From: Misgurnus anguillicaudatus
Lineage: Eukaryota; Chordata; Actinopteri; Cypriniformes; Cobitidae
NCBI RefSeq assembly: GCF_027580225.2
Contig: NC_073353.2
Coordinates: 31,811,501-31,875,500, forward strand
DNA: 64,000 nt
Direction: 5' to 3'
Below are positions 22,933 to 34,189 of this stretch, piece after piece. The notes beneath the pieces are model-generated. The model did not search any database. It was not told the origin of the DNA and saw nothing but the letters and a program-made list of their open reading frames with translations. Every line of letters begins with the position of its first letter. Within the stretch, counting starts at the first letter, position 1. The translations under genes were made by a program, and so were the position numbers.

Positions 22933-23850
22933 AGATCACCTATTTTATTGCTAAAAACAATGTTATTTTGTGTATTTGGTATAATGGTGGTTTATGGTTA
23001 AAAACACATTATTTTCCATATACTGTTGCTAGCAGGAGTTAACTTACAGGCTGTGAGTCCTAAGTGGGAGGAATTATGATAATGTCGGTCGTGTCTACAT
23101 CATCAATCCTAGGAAGTAAACCGTTGCCTACAATCCGTGTGTTTGTTGTAGTCCAAGAAAAGAGATTTACGTTGGAGATGATAACTCGCGTCATCGTTTA
23201 CTTTGGGATTTGTACCTTTTGCATATTTTCAACATGTAGCCTACTAATACACACTTAAGGCCGATTTATAGTCGTGCGTAGGTTCTACGAACGTAGCTAC
23301 GGCGTAGGCTATCCGTAGCCTGTGCGTAGCTCTGCGTAGCCTGACGCGCACCTCGCAAAATTTTTAACAGCGCGGCAGTTCTACGAGGACCGCAAGCGCT
23401 GTGATTGGTCCACCAGAACCCCTCCCGTCAGGTAAAAAAACTGCGTCATAGGTATTTCCGTTTGTGACGGTGAAAACAAAGATGAACCAAGTTGAGGAGT
23501 GATTTAACTCAAACTGCAACAAAAGTTGCTGTTTATTTACTTCCATCATTGCTGGTCTTCTCAAATTATACACAAGAAGTTGCTGTTTCTTCTTCGTTTG
23601 TGGGTTAACTTGCCCGGTTTCTTCTTCTCTAAGTCGCGCTGCTACTGTGGTTACACGCGTGGATACTGCCCACCAGCGGTCGCGCGTGTGTTTGCACGTC
23701 GACGCGGACGACGACGACGCAAAAGTATAAATTAAAACCGACGCGGAACCTACGCCGTCGTTGCTACGCCGTAGGAAATACGCACGACTATAACGAGCCC
23801 TTTACACACCAAAATAAATTTAAAAACATGAATCGGACAACAGGTGCTCC
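22933..23850. mobile_element. TTAA-flanked element interrupted by a Harbinger-type insertion
   Basis: The left end follows TTAA (22929-22932) with AGATCACCTATTTTATTGC. The right end is ACAGGTGCTCC before a mutated site TAAA (23851-23854). Removing 23258-23801 plus one TTA rejoins ACACTTACACACC, so this host element existed first. Confidence 0.6.
23258..23801. mobile_element. PIF/Harbinger-type non-autonomous element, 544 bp
   Basis: TTA flanks both sides (23255-23257 and 23802-23804), the 3-bp duplication typical of PIF/Harbinger. The ends AGGCCGATTTATAGTCGTGC and GCACGACTATAACGAGCCCT are inverted. The interior is CpG-rich, with repeated TACGNNGTAG and CGACGACGACG, unlike its AT-rich host. 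No Harbinger nuclease or Myb frame remains. Confidence 0.75.
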
Positions 23851-24054
23851 TAAATAAAAGTCACTGAAAATAATTTTGAAATCATTTCCTTGAAAAACTA
23901 AACTTTTGTCATTATTTATGATATTGTTCCAAACCAGTATTATGTCCTTCTGCAGAACATGTTTCTAATACAATTTATGGCACTATTTCTAAGCATTATA
24001 TATTGAAATAGCGTTATTTCTAAAAAAATCTTTCAAATCATACTGGTTTAAAAT

Positions 24055-24170
24055 GAACATGCGCACGTGAAACTATTGCGTGCGCACGTGAAACTAAACT
24101 TTAAAAAAAATCTGCACATGATGGTTTCGCGTGAGCACATGAAAGTTTCACATGTCACCTTAGGGGCTCG
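24055..24170. repeat. E-box-rich short repeats
   Basis: GCGCACGTGAAACTA occurs twice in tandem (about 24061-24098), followed by related GAGCACATGAAAGTTTCACATG. The palindrome CACGTG appears twice and CACATG several times. A small satellite or chance regulatory cluster. Confidence 0.5.
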
Positions 24171-24239
24171 GTTAAAATGAGACTGACAGATCTAAGATAA
24201 AATATATAAGGTGCCGTAGAAAGTAAAACTGTATTTACG

Positions 24240-24525
24240 TAGGCATAGATGAATAATAAGAGCCACGTGAGCCTCAAACACTATTGTTTCCTCCTTCTTA
24301 TATGCATGCAAAAGACAGCTGGTAAACAGGCAAATCTCAACATAACACCAACTGTGAAGTTTCAGTCGTGATGTACGCCCCCAACATTAAATTACTCATT
24401 AAATTAATTACAATGTTGTTAAAAACATTGTTGTTAAAATGCTAAAAAGAAAGCTGAGACAGCTAAGTTAGCGCTATATGCTAGTTAATGCTATATGCTA
24501 ACGTTAAGGCTGCGTACGCTAGCAT
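24240..24525 (+). repeat. interspersed repeat shared with 56140-56410
   Basis: Ordered matches include GAATAATAAGAGC, GTTTCCTC, AAACAGGCMAATCTCAACA, GATGTACGCCCC, ATTAAATTACWCATTAAATT and CTAAGTTAGCGCTATATGCT. Both copies are in the same orientation. Class unknown. Confidence 0.7.
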
Positions 24526-24536
24526 TTAAAAAAAAA

Positions 24537-24935
24537 GTTGCAAGCCAGCACCAGCATTTTTCATGTATTTCACAAAAGTTTAATGCCTTCCAGAAAATGT
24601 TTTTCTTTAAATATCTAAACATACAATAGATCAAATGAATAACAGATCCTCTGCTTTAAAAAAAAAAAAAACGTTTCATTCTACCTTCATTAGCAAAAAG
24701 CTGAGATAATTCCATTTTTGAGAAGGACTTTTGAAAGAGATCAGATGCAGAGCGATCTTTAAAACATACACAATTTTTTTTCTCTTTCACGTGAGGCCTT
24801 ACTTCCGAGTTGTATAAGTTGCGGAAGTGCGGAATTATAGCGGTATTGCGGAAAGCCGGAAAAACTCATCATTGGCAGGGAAGAGTTTCTCTTAATTGAC
24901 GAGATAACTCGTCAATGGCGGAGAAAGAGTTAAGG
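24537..24935 (-). repeat. interspersed repeat, GACGAGTT family copy B
   Basis: This is the reverse-strand partner of 6361-6798, fuller in the middle (CTTCCGCAACTTATACAACT and GGTATTGCGG-type segments). It ends in TTGACGAGATAACTCGTCAA, a palindrome. It adjoins the repeat at 24240-24525. Confidence 0.65.
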
Positions 24936-25589
24936 CAACTTTTTAGGGGGGACTTGTTGGCATCAGAAAAGTATACCACAGGTTGGAGATTGAGTTCAAA
25001 GTCATCTCAAAACTTCTTATGCCAAATAAAGTGTTATCCAACTCTGCTCTCGGTGGCACTGCTGTGTGTATACACAATGCCAAAGAGCATGCAGAGAAAA
25101 TGAAAAAGACAGGTCCAAACATCTGGACCAAGAGTCAAAGTCACACAGAAGCTCACGTCAACACTGATGGGCAGCACACAACCTTTTCAGTGTGCCTGAC
25201 ACTCAATCCTAAGCAGATGGGATGTGACAAGTTGAGAATCTAGTCATTTTTCTGTTCCTACTGAACACAAATGATAAGAATTGGCAAAAATAATTTCTGA
25301 TGTTTTTTCACCATGAACACCATGACTATTCAGACAAGCTTTAATTAACTTGGAAAATATGTTATTGATCACATGAGGTTTTTTCTAAAGCATAGTGATC
25401 AATGGTTTATATAGACCATGTTATAGAAGTGTGTTCTCGTCATGACAGTTCTAAAGATTGTATCTGACATTTCACAAATCCTCATGTGATCCTGCTTTGT
25501 TCATGCACCGCAACCTGGTTAATTTATACACAAGTTGAACGACACAAGTTAATCCATACACAGGTTGGGGAAGGGCAATTTGGTATCTC
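24936..25589. other. unannotated
   Basis: No recognised repeat. Antisense-paired short frames at 24915-25243 lack domains. Confidence 0.4.
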
Positions 25590-25745
25590 CAAATCACCTT
25601 TTGGCCTGTGGGAGGAAACCAGAGTATCCGGAGTAAACAAATGCTGACACAGGGAGAACATGCAAACTCCACACAAAAAGGTCACCTGACCTAGCCAGAG
25701 CTCAAACCGGGGACCTTTTTACTGTGACAGTCAGATCTAATGGGG
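25590..25745 (-). mobile_element. tRNA-derived SINE-type fragment
   Basis: On the minus strand GGTCCCCGGTTTGAGCTC is a decayed B-box region. It is followed by GGAGTTTGCATGTTCTCCCT and GGTTTCCTCCCACAGGCCAA, a very common fish repeat body. The head (CTGTCACAGTAAAAAGG) is partial. Confidence 0.6.
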
Positions 25746-26507
25746 TTATGAAAAGAGTCCATTACCCTTCTGCTACATTTCTTCTCATAATAAGTCTGAG
25801 GTGTCATCTTTTACAGTTCTGCTCAAATGCTGCTCCCTATACTGTCTTGGAAACTCGGCACCTGCTCTCAATCTCCATATGTTCCCTTCATATCCCCTGG
25901 TTTTATCTCTGACCTTCCTCTGTGATGGTTTTCACAGGAGATAGGCTGGAGGAAAGCACGTTGTTAATAGTTTAATGAGAAGAAATGGCTGAAGAGCGAA
26001 GAACTGCTAACGTTTCATCTCGGTCCAAAACACAACATACAATAAAAGCTTTCTGTTCACATTTAACACTGCTTGACAACGGGGATCACTAAAATGCAGT
26101 ATTTCGTTGAACACAGCCACATTGTGTTTCACTTGTATCTGGTAAATCTGTTTTAAAAGACTGTAAATAGTTCAGCCAGAAGCAGTAATACGGTCTTTCT
26201 GCTGGGCTGCACATGTTCTCCAACAAGAAAAATCCATAAGAGTCGGATGTTGGGTTGGAAATAAATTGAATGTCTGAGAGGTCCCAACAGAATGACCTCT
26301 TGTACATTATATAGTACAAAAGAGGAACAGAACATGTAGCCATTAGACAAAGCCAGCTTCCAACCACATTTAAACATCTTAAAAACATCTAAAGAAAATG
26401 TTTAAATTAATAATTGATTTGGTTCGCTAAATAAAAAAGTTAAAGAATAGACATAAATGAATGACATACTGTAGTTGCAATGGCTGTATTTTAAGATACC
26501 AGATTCC
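25746..26507. other. nothing recognised
   Basis: AT-rich, with overlapping minus-strand frames (26089-26388) without domain features. Confidence 0.4.
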
Positions 26508-26511
26508 TTAA

Positions 26512-27066
26512 CGGAACACCCCCACATTTTGGGAATTTAGCTTTTTCACCGTATCCCCCAGAGTGAGATAAGTCCATACATACCTTTCTCATCTCCGTGC
26601 GTGCTGTAACTCTGTCTGACGCAGCCCCCGCTAGCTTAGCTTAGCACAAAGACTGGAAGTGAATGGCTCCAGCTAGCAAACTGCTCCCAATAAGTGACAA
26701 AATAACGCGAACATTTTCCTATTTATGTGTTGTGATTTGTATAGTCACACCGTGTACAAATAACAAGGCCATATGAGACACAGCCATCTTTTAACCGCAT
26801 ACATACTGGGAACTATATTCTCAGAAGGCGAAGCACTGCTACTTCGGCGGAGTGATTTGCACAAATCTGACCGAACTCTCTGCTCCTCACCAGGAGGCTT
26901 CTCGGGTGCTGCGAGCAAATCACTCCGCCCAAGTAGCAGTGCTTTGCCTTCTGAGAATATAGTTCCCAGTATGTATAGCCTACTGTTAAAAGATGGAAAT
27001 GTTTCATATGGCCTTGTTATTTGTACACGATGTGACTATATAAATCACAACACATAAATAGGAAAC
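26512..27066. mobile_element. foldback element with 155-bp arms, right end truncated
   Basis: The left end follows TTAA (26508-26511) with CGGAACACCCCCACATTTTG. Near-perfect reverse-complement arms at about 26708-26862 and 26912-27066 surround a 50-bp loop that is GC-rich (CTCCTCACCAGGAGG hairpin). The expected mirror of 26512-26707 is missing on the right, where unrelated sequence begins at 27067. Confidence 0.7.
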
Positions 27067-27096
27067 ATAAAAGAAAAAATAAAGTATACATTTGTG

Positions 27097-27313
27097 CAAT
27101 TCAGTTCCCTTTCGAGGGAACTCATGCTGCGTCACTGTTGTGACGCTATGGGAATGCAACCAGGCATAAGTGCGTCTGAATGTGTATATCAAATTCCACC
27201 AATGGTGGGAGCCAGGAAGTATAAAAGGCGACCTGAAAAACGCTTTCACTAGCTGAAATATGCAGAAGGCGGCGTAACACGGGAACAAGGGTTACATACG
27301 TAACCCAAGACGT
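27097..27313 (+). mobile_element. GTTCCC/CGCTGCGTC repeat family, copy 1
   Basis: It starts with the hairpin GTTCCCTTTCGAGGGAAC and TGCTGCGTCACT, contains GGAAGTATAAAAGGCGACC (TATA-like), and ends with the palindrome GGGTTACATACGTAACCC. The segment GACGCAGCGTCTCGTTCCC, present near the right end of the other copies, is deleted here. Other copies are at 29605-30413 and 39832-40100. Class not assigned. Confidence 0.65.
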
Positions 27314-28319
27314 TTGATGACAGTAGTGTTTCAAAAATGTGTGAAACAACGATAGGGGAAAATAAAGATATTTCTTATGTTATATTAGCAAAACATACTT
27401 TCCCAAAAGACTTTTATGTTTATTTCAGGGCCACGTTAGAGACTCTTCCTATGTTCCTGGCAACAAACCAAAAAACGCTGAGGGGCCTTTGTGGAGGATA
27501 AAGTCTGTTTTTGACTGGTAGCTTGTTTTTATGTGTTTTACTTGTGCTTTTTGGCACTTTCATCGACAAACCTACAAAGCCAAAGTTGGCACTGCTACAG
27601 CAATGTCAAGACCAAACTCAAATCTCCATACCTGCCTCATGCGTTTTCTTTCATGCGAGTGCCCTCATGTGACACCAAAGCTGAATATGATAACAAACTA
27701 AAACAAAAGCAACTTCGATCGATTTCATACTGTGCAGGATTATATGCGAAGTTTTTTCTCTTTACCATTATACGAGAACATTCAAAGAGAGTCCCAGTTC
27801 TCCGTTCTCTATGATGACGATAGTGGGAACATGGTTATGAACAAAAGACAGAACAGAGAGACCATATTTCTTTTAAACAAACATATCTTATAATAATTTT
27901 GAAACATCTTGAATGTCTCATTGGCTTACTAACAACTTGCTAATCCTTCGGCAATGGAGAAAGAGGTCAAAGTTAAAAAGGGCAACTGCTGTATTAAGGA
28001 AGTATTCAAGTAGACACCAGGCCTTGGGCAGATTACTCTCACACCTCTGCAATCGACCTTGCTTTCACCCACACACGGACATATGACATAAGGATACACG
28101 TGTGTTTTGATTAACGGTGACAAAATCAAAAACATCAGTACTGAAAGCTGGAAACACAACGAAGGATTGTTTAACAGATGCTTACAACGTGTGCGATTTG
28201 TTTCCTCAGACAGCACTTACAGCTGCACAAGCGGCCGAGTTTGACGCTCCATGCTGCGTCGTAGCGGGACACCCGTCTGCGCTTGGTTCTCCAGGCATAT
28301 CTGCTGTTAAACCCTTATA
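27314..28319. other. nothing recognised
   Basis: No shared repeat or domain-bearing frame. Confidence 0.4.
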
Positions 28320-28700
28320 ATTTCATTATGAAAGATGGAGGGAGGAACACAGAAGAGAAGAAAGCGGGCCAGGGGGCGAGTGGGTGTGTGTGGGCCGCCG
28401 GTGGAATCGGGAGAGATTTCAAGAACGCGACTGAAGAGAGGAAAAGCGATTGCACAGCGAGGCATCTCACGTGCTAGGCCTCTTCACTTCAACACTGCTC
28501 GAAATTCCTCACAGCAGATGGTCCTCCAACCATCCAAGCTGAAGAGAAGACACAGAGCGCGTCCACTATGAAGAGCCACCCGCAGCTCTCACAAATGGCA
28601 TCAATATATGGAGCCGTCTTCAGAGAGGAGGATGAGAAGAAAAGGATTGTCATTACAGACGTGAGAGGAAGTCAGGCAATTATGCAAAAATTGTGAGAGA
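28320..28700. other. high-complexity, GC-richer stretch
   Basis: Repeat-free. Frames of 60-80 codons rich in Arg/Lys reflect purine-rich composition rather than a protein family. Candidate conserved non-coding DNA. Confidence 0.3.
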
Positions 28701-29388
28701 AATTAAATGATGAGATAAATCTGAGCCTCCACAATTGACAAAATATGAGGTTAGGAGAAAAACGGGTGAGATCAAGCCTCATTATTACTTAACTATTCGA
28801 TGTTGATGGCATGTAGTAGTGTACATCCCTAATTTGTACAGTACTGAGTCATTTGTGATATTTTATGCCATGCAAAAATGGACACGCTTGTCACCAAGAA
28901 ATATTTTTCCGGTCTCCACTGCCTACCTTAATCTTCTGTGGCATTTGAAAAGGGCACACTGCCAACATTTGTATATAGTACATACTCGCACTGATTGTTG
29001 AACTTAACAGCCTCTGGATTGCTTTGGACTGTGATTCAGGGCCCTTTGGAGGTTCATTAGACTGAGAACGCCATTTGTTCATTCATCAGTTCTTGAATTA
29101 CGATTGATGTAAACTGCATAGTATGCTCCTGCATTCTATCACGCAGATACAAGCATATAAAATAACCATCTTCTTGACCAGTGACTGCAGACAAACTGGC
29201 TTGCTATGATCCAGTGTGTGTATAGAAAGTGATATTATTAATGATATCATATTAAGGTCCCACAGCTCGGGCAGTGTGTTCTCGCTGTTGGAGTTTGGCA
29301 CAAGCTCTTACTACTGTGTAATCCCTGCACAGTGCAACAGGGAGCGCACCTGTCCAAACTGGACACACACACACACATTGTTGACGGT
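28701..29388. other. unannotated; short CA run
   Basis: A CA-rich run lies at 29361-29377. Nothing else was recognised. Confidence 0.4.
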
Positions 29389-29512
29389 CAGGGCTGGACA
29401 ATAAATCGCATGTGATTGTCACGCGCATCTCGTCAGTAAAGCCGGTTCCTTGATTAGTAGTAAACGGCCTGACGTATCGCCTGCGATAATGAATGCGATA
29501 TTGCCCAGCTTG
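29389..29512. mobile_element. very short hAT-like element, 124 bp
   Basis: The ends CAGGGCTGGACAATAAATCG and GCGATATTGCCCAGCTTG are imperfect inverted repeats of the CAGGGCTGGGCAATAT hAT type. No clear 8-bp duplication. Non-coding. Confidence 0.5.
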
Positions 29513-29604
29513 TCAGTTTGTGTAGTAAATGCCCCTCCATATAAAAGCAGGTGGATTGGGGATTTATTACTAGTCATGGTTTTCAAAAACCATGGTTAGT
29601 GTAG

Positions 29605-30413
29605 TAAAACCCTGTTTTTCTTTCGAGAAACTTTCGCTGCGTCACCAGGCGTGAGTGCTAGAGGTCTTCTTGGGTCCAAAGAAATGTACCCGACTCGAAA
29701 TGACCTGAATCACTTTATACCCGAACCTGACGTACATAAATAATTTTTTTAACAGATAGAGCCAACCCGAGACAAACCCGAGAAAATTAGTCCGACCCAA
29801 ACCAGTGTCATTTTTGTTAACTCGACTTGACCCCAATGTAAACGGCACCGATGTGTGTGCAGTCTGCAGCCCCACACGCAGCAGTCAGACAGAAAGAAAC
29901 ACAGCTGGTCTCGCAACCAATTTGGCAACTGCTCCATTTGTTTAAAGACCCAGGTAACAGAGGAGAGGTTTGAAAAGGACATTGACGCACACACGCGAGA
30001 GAGTTCAGGCTTTCGGGTCCGTTCGGCAAAAACAAATTAATTTGAAATTACCCGAGACCAGATGCCGCTAATATTATTTCCGACCCGTGTCTGAGGCACA
30101 CGTGAAACTTTTAGACCCAAACCCGATCGGGTCTAGGGTCGGACCTCGGGTTTTCGGATCTAAGTGGACCCTTGAAGACCTCTAGTGAGTGCGTCTGGAC
30201 GTGTAAATCAAATTCAAACAATGGTGGGGCATGACATCGCCAGCGGGGTGACGTGGGAGCCAGGAAGCATAAAAGGTGACCCGAAAAATGCCCTCACTAT
30301 CTGAAATATTGGCGAAGACGGCGTAACAGGTACGCAGGATGTATTGCTAGGGAGACGCAGCGTCTCGTTCCCTTCTCAAGGAACAACGGTTACATACGTA
30401 ACAAGATACGTTT
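29605..30413 (+). mobile_element. GTTCCC/CGCTGCGTC repeat family, copy 2, split by a hAT element
   Basis: The left part (29605-29658) carries the decayed hairpin CTTTCGAGAAACTTTCGCTGCGTCAC shared with the other copies in shortened form. The right part (30185-30413) continues with TCTGGACGTGTAAATCAAAT, GGAAGCATAAAAGGTGACC, GACGCAGCGTCTCGTTCCC and GGTTACATACGTAAC. The interruption is the element at 29659-30184. Confidence 0.7.
29659..30184. mobile_element. hAT non-autonomous element with perfect 8-bp TSD
   Basis: GTGAGTGC is duplicated exactly at 29651-29658 and 30185-30192. The ends TAGAGGTCTTCTTGGGTCC and GGACCCTTGAAGACCTCTA are inverted with two mismatches over 19 bp. The 526-bp interior is enriched in CCGA and CGGGT words (GACCCG, CGGGTC). 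No transposase frame. Superfamily assignment rests on the 8-bp duplication and TAGAG end. Confidence 0.85.
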
Positions 30414-30785
30414 GGTTAAAAATTTAATCATTACACCAAAAAACACAGTAACTACACTTTCTTTAACCAATAAACATGGTTAACATTCGTAAAAGTTATA
30501 TATTCATTAAACGCCACAAAGGTAGTAGGATTGTTTTTGGTATGTTACTATACTGTTTCTTTGGTTATGTGAGTGGGTTTTTTTAGGGGGTAAAAAAACA
30601 GCACTGATATTCCTATGAGGCCATCTCCTTCAAAAAAGCTGCAAAACTTTAATCTATAGTATTCCTATCTATAGCGCAAATGCTTAGGGTTGGGATTTGT
30701 TTAATTCTCTTACCCTCTGTATGTACAAATGAACATGATTTTACCAAGTACAGTATAACATGTTCCTGGATTAACACCGTATTAA

Positions 30786-31241
30786 AGGAATAGTCTATCA
30801 TTTTTCCATATTAAACCATGCTATTACCTTAACTAAGCGCTGGTACATACCTCTATCATCTTAGTGCGTGCAAGTAAGCGTTGTGGCGCGCGGCAACACT
30901 TCGATAGCATTTAGCTTAGCCCCATTCATTCAATGGTACCAAACAGAGATAAAGTTAGAAGTGACCAAACAGATCAACGTTTTTCCTATTTACGACGAGT
31001 AGTTATATAAGCAAGTATGGTGGCACAAAATAAAACGTAGCGCTTTTCTAAGCGGATTTAAAAGAGGAACTATATTGTATGGCGGAATAGCACTTTTGGG
31101 AGTATGAATGGGGCTAAGCTAAATGCTATCAAAGTTTCGCCGCACGCCACAGCGCTTACGTGCACGCACTAAGATGATAGAGGCATGTATCAACTCTTCT
31201 TAGTTAACATATTTTATATGGAAAAAGGATAGACTATTCCT
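30786..31241. mobile_element. TTAA-flanked foldback (AGGAATAGTC), complete copy
   Basis: TTAA at 30782-30785 and 31242-31245. The ends AGGAATAGTCTATC and GATAGACTATTCCT are inverted. Long inner arms include TTTAGCTTAGCCCCATTCAT and its complement. A truncated copy lies at 42714-43119. Confidence 0.8.
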
Positions 31242-31439
31242 TTAACAAAATTGTAAGATTATTTATGGTTAGGTTTAGGTTAGGGGCTTGTTTACCATTT
31301 TATCAAACATTATAGTGATGGTTTCATTAGAAAATTAATGTATTTATTAAACTAATTACAAGCAGACCCATAAATCAAATATATACTGAAAAATAACTAC
31401 TGTAAATGAGGAAGTACCGTGAATACAAATTGAACAGCA

Positions 31440-31562
31440 TGTACATGACAGACAGGTTTATCTAAAGCCACTTACAGTCTTTTTTCACAGTCACTATGTG
31501 CGTTACCTGGCATTCAAACCCGTGACCTAGCATTACTAGTGACATCTAACACGATCGGCTAT
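31440..31562 (-). mobile_element. tRNA-derived SINE fragment
   Basis: On the minus strand GGGTTTGAATGCCAGGTAAC resembles a decayed B-box. ACTGTAAGTGGCTTTAGATAAA is the start of the usual fish SINE tail. The head (CATAGCCGATCG) is degenerate. Confidence 0.55.
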
Positions 31563-32158
31563 GGGAAAATCAAAGGAAAATAGAATAAAATGAATACTGT
31601 ATTGTACAGCATACCTCAGTGTGACAATGGAAAAATAAAACAAACAGCCCAAAAATACTTTTCTGAGAATGTTCATGTTGAATGGGAGAAACTAACTTAG
31701 AGGCATGTGAAGGCTTGATGCACAACACTGAGGTGAGTAAGAGAAGCTGACAGGAAGGGTTGATGAAAGGGGATGAATGCAGATTGGAGGAGTGAAGGGA
31801 CACGATGGTGTTTGGGTACAGGGCAGCTGTTAATGTACCATCTGTGAGACCAGGCCTGCCAGGGCAGTAATCAAGCAATCCATCACTCAGTTTCCTGATG
31901 CTGTCAAATGTACTATGAGCTTTCCTCTATCATTCTCAACTCTATCCTCTTTTTATTCCTCTCCTCTTATTTTCCCATATTTACTCTCTCATTAGTCATT
32001 AACATGAGAGATAAAAACTAAATTATTACACTGAATTGCATTCATTTGCATTCTAGAACGCTTGTGCTTATTGGATATGGTGCTATTTGGATCACTTCCT
32101 AGTGAGCAGCATAAGGATCATTTAATGTAATGTACACATAAGGCTGTGTTGCAGGACT
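31563..32158. other. nothing recognised
   Basis: Pyrimidine-rich at 31920-31990. Minus-strand frame 31570-31878 has no domain. Confidence 0.4.
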
Positions 32159-32162
32159 TTTA

Positions 32163-32844
32163 AAGGGACACTCCACTTTTTTTTTAAATAGCCACAGTTT
32201 CTGGCTCCCCTAGAGTTAAACATTTGATCTTTACCGTTTTGGAATCCATTCAGCCGATCCCCGGGTCTGGCGCTAGGCTTTTAGCATAGCTTAGCATAAT
32301 CCATTGAATCTGATTAGACCATTAGCATCGCACAAAAAAATGTCCAAAGAGTTTCGATATTTTTTCCTATTTAAAACTTGACTCTTCTGTAGTTACATCG
32401 TGTACTAAGACCGGCAGAAAATTAAAAGTTGTGATTTTCTAGGTAGATATGGATAGGAACTATACTCTCATTCTGGCGTAATAATCAAAGACTTTGCTGC
32501 CGTACGATGGCTGCAGGAGGCGCAATGATATTACGCAGCACCCGAAAATAGTCCCCTTGGTAACTTTCAATAGCAGGGGACTATTTTAAGCACTGCGTAA
32601 TATCAAGTTAATTTTCTGTCAGTCTTAGTACACGATGTAACTACAGAAGAGTCAAGTTTTAAATAGGAAAAATTTCTAAACTCTTTGGTTATTTTTGAGT
32701 GCGATGCTAATGGTCAAATCAGATTCATTGGATTATGCCAGACCCAGAGATCGGCTGATTGGATTCCAAAAACGGTAAAAAACAAATGTTTAACTCTAGG
32801 GGAGCTGGAAAATGAGCCTATTTTTTAAAAAGTGGAGTGTCCCT
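32163..32844. mobile_element. TTAA-flanked foldback (AGGGACACTCCACTT)
   Basis: The ends AGGGACACTCCACTTTTT and AAAAAGTGGAGTGTCCCT are inverted repeats between TTAA sites 32159-32162 and 32845-32848. Inner arms mirror CTAGAGTTAAACATTTG, GTTACATCGTGTACTAAGAC and TATTTTCGGGTGCTGCGTAA-like blocks. Well-known fish type, non-coding. Confidence 0.8.
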
Positions 32845-32848
32845 TTAA

Positions 32849-33285
32849 AGGTGACATAGAATGATTGAACGGAGTATTTATCCTTGTTCTGTGATGTGAC
32901 ATGTAGACAAAAATTGTTTTGTTTGGGTCTGTAATGCCAAAAACCTCTCTCAGATAGCTCTATTAGGGTTGGGGGGGTTAAACAAGTGGTTTCGCACCTA
33001 TTTGGCTCCCCCTACTGGCTTAACTTGCAACCTCATTACTGATTGGCTGACTTTGCTGCCACTCAAAAAATGTAGCCAATTATTTTAAAGTGGAGGGGCA
33101 GTTAGATGCCTGTGATGTCATAAGCATCAGTTTTTCAGATTGGGCTGTTTTCTGGCTGACATTTCTAAAAGAGGAATTTCTATGAGACTGAGATGTTTAG
33201 CACTTTTTGTATGTTTGTGAATGTGGGTAGACTACCATTATTCAACAAAGACAAGGTAAAAATGGTTTTTCATTCTCTGTCCCCT
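32849..33285 (+). mobile_element. TTAA-flanked element (AGGTGACATAGAATG)
   Basis: The left end AGGTGACATAGAATG and right end CATTCTCTGTCCCCT are inverted. TTAA at 32845-32848 (shared with the preceding element) and 33286-33289. No coding frame. Confidence 0.75.
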
Positions 33286-33289
33286 TTAA

Positions 33290-33720
33290 GGTTACAACCA
33301 AAGATAATAGATATAACTAGATATCACTGCTGTAACTATGAATGGGGCGAAATGCAACTCTTAATATCTGCTTTGGTGATGAAAGTCCCGCCTTCAAGTT
33401 AAAAGAACCAATCAACAATTAATAAAGACTGATGGGTGCATGCGGAGTAGCTGCAACGGCTTTGATTGAAAGCTGTTTTTAGTGCAATTTGACCATAATA
33501 AACTAAAGTTGAGGTCGGGTTTAATTGTTTTGTCGGAAATATGTTGTTTAATTATGACTTTAGCACGCAATTTTAGAGATACTCATCTTTCCCCATTGAA
33601 GTAAAAAGATCTTTGATCTAGTATGACTGCAATTACTGCTTAGAGGCGTTCCAAACATAGCCGCCTAGTGGCATGACTTCCCTAAAGGGACTTTGTTCCA
33701 ACTGACTTCAAAAATTTCAA
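33290..33720. repeat. repeat related to 5600-5765, begins at a TTAA junction
   Basis: It starts directly after TTAA 33286-33289. The first 150 bp match the repeat beside the THAP foldback. The right boundary was not found; the end is approximate. Confidence 0.45.
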
Positions 33721-33844
33721 ATTTCAGATTTCAAAAAGAGCTATACTTACTTTTTTGCATCTGACTGGTCGCTTAATAAGTATAGAGATTACGAATTTGC
33801 TTTATCTAAACTTTGGTTAACATAAAATGAGTAAGAAGGGGTTA

Positions 33845-33852
<8 letters not shown>

Positions 33853-33924
<72 letters not shown>
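33853..33924 (+). repeat. (GA)n microsatellite, 72 bp
   Basis: Uninterrupted AG dinucleotides. Apparent frames coding RE or SL repeats on either strand are artefacts of this run. Confidence 0.95.
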
Positions 33925-33927
<3 letters not shown>

Positions 33928-34189
33928 GTCCTCTGCAAGCTGTGAAAAAACAAAACAACAACAGTCAAACATGCAACAAACACAATCAGTGGAAAGAGGC
34001 ATCCAGCTCTCTCAATAACAGTGTGGGAGCGTGACGGACCAGATCCGCAATAAAATCCGCGGAGTGAAGAGAGGAAATTATTAACCAGCGCCTGATCTCT
34101 GCCACACTACATCAAACCGTCCCCTTTCCGATACCAGAGGCTCAGCCACGCTCTACGTTCAGAATTAAATGAGGACGTTACATTTGCTC

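Noticed and set aside
24061..24100. Promoter call based on tandem E-boxes
   Set aside because: No TATA, initiator or CpG context and no downstream exon; kept only as a repeat observation.
33789..34018. Frames coding Ser-Leu or Arg-Glu repeats
   Set aside because: Pure products of the GA microsatellite.
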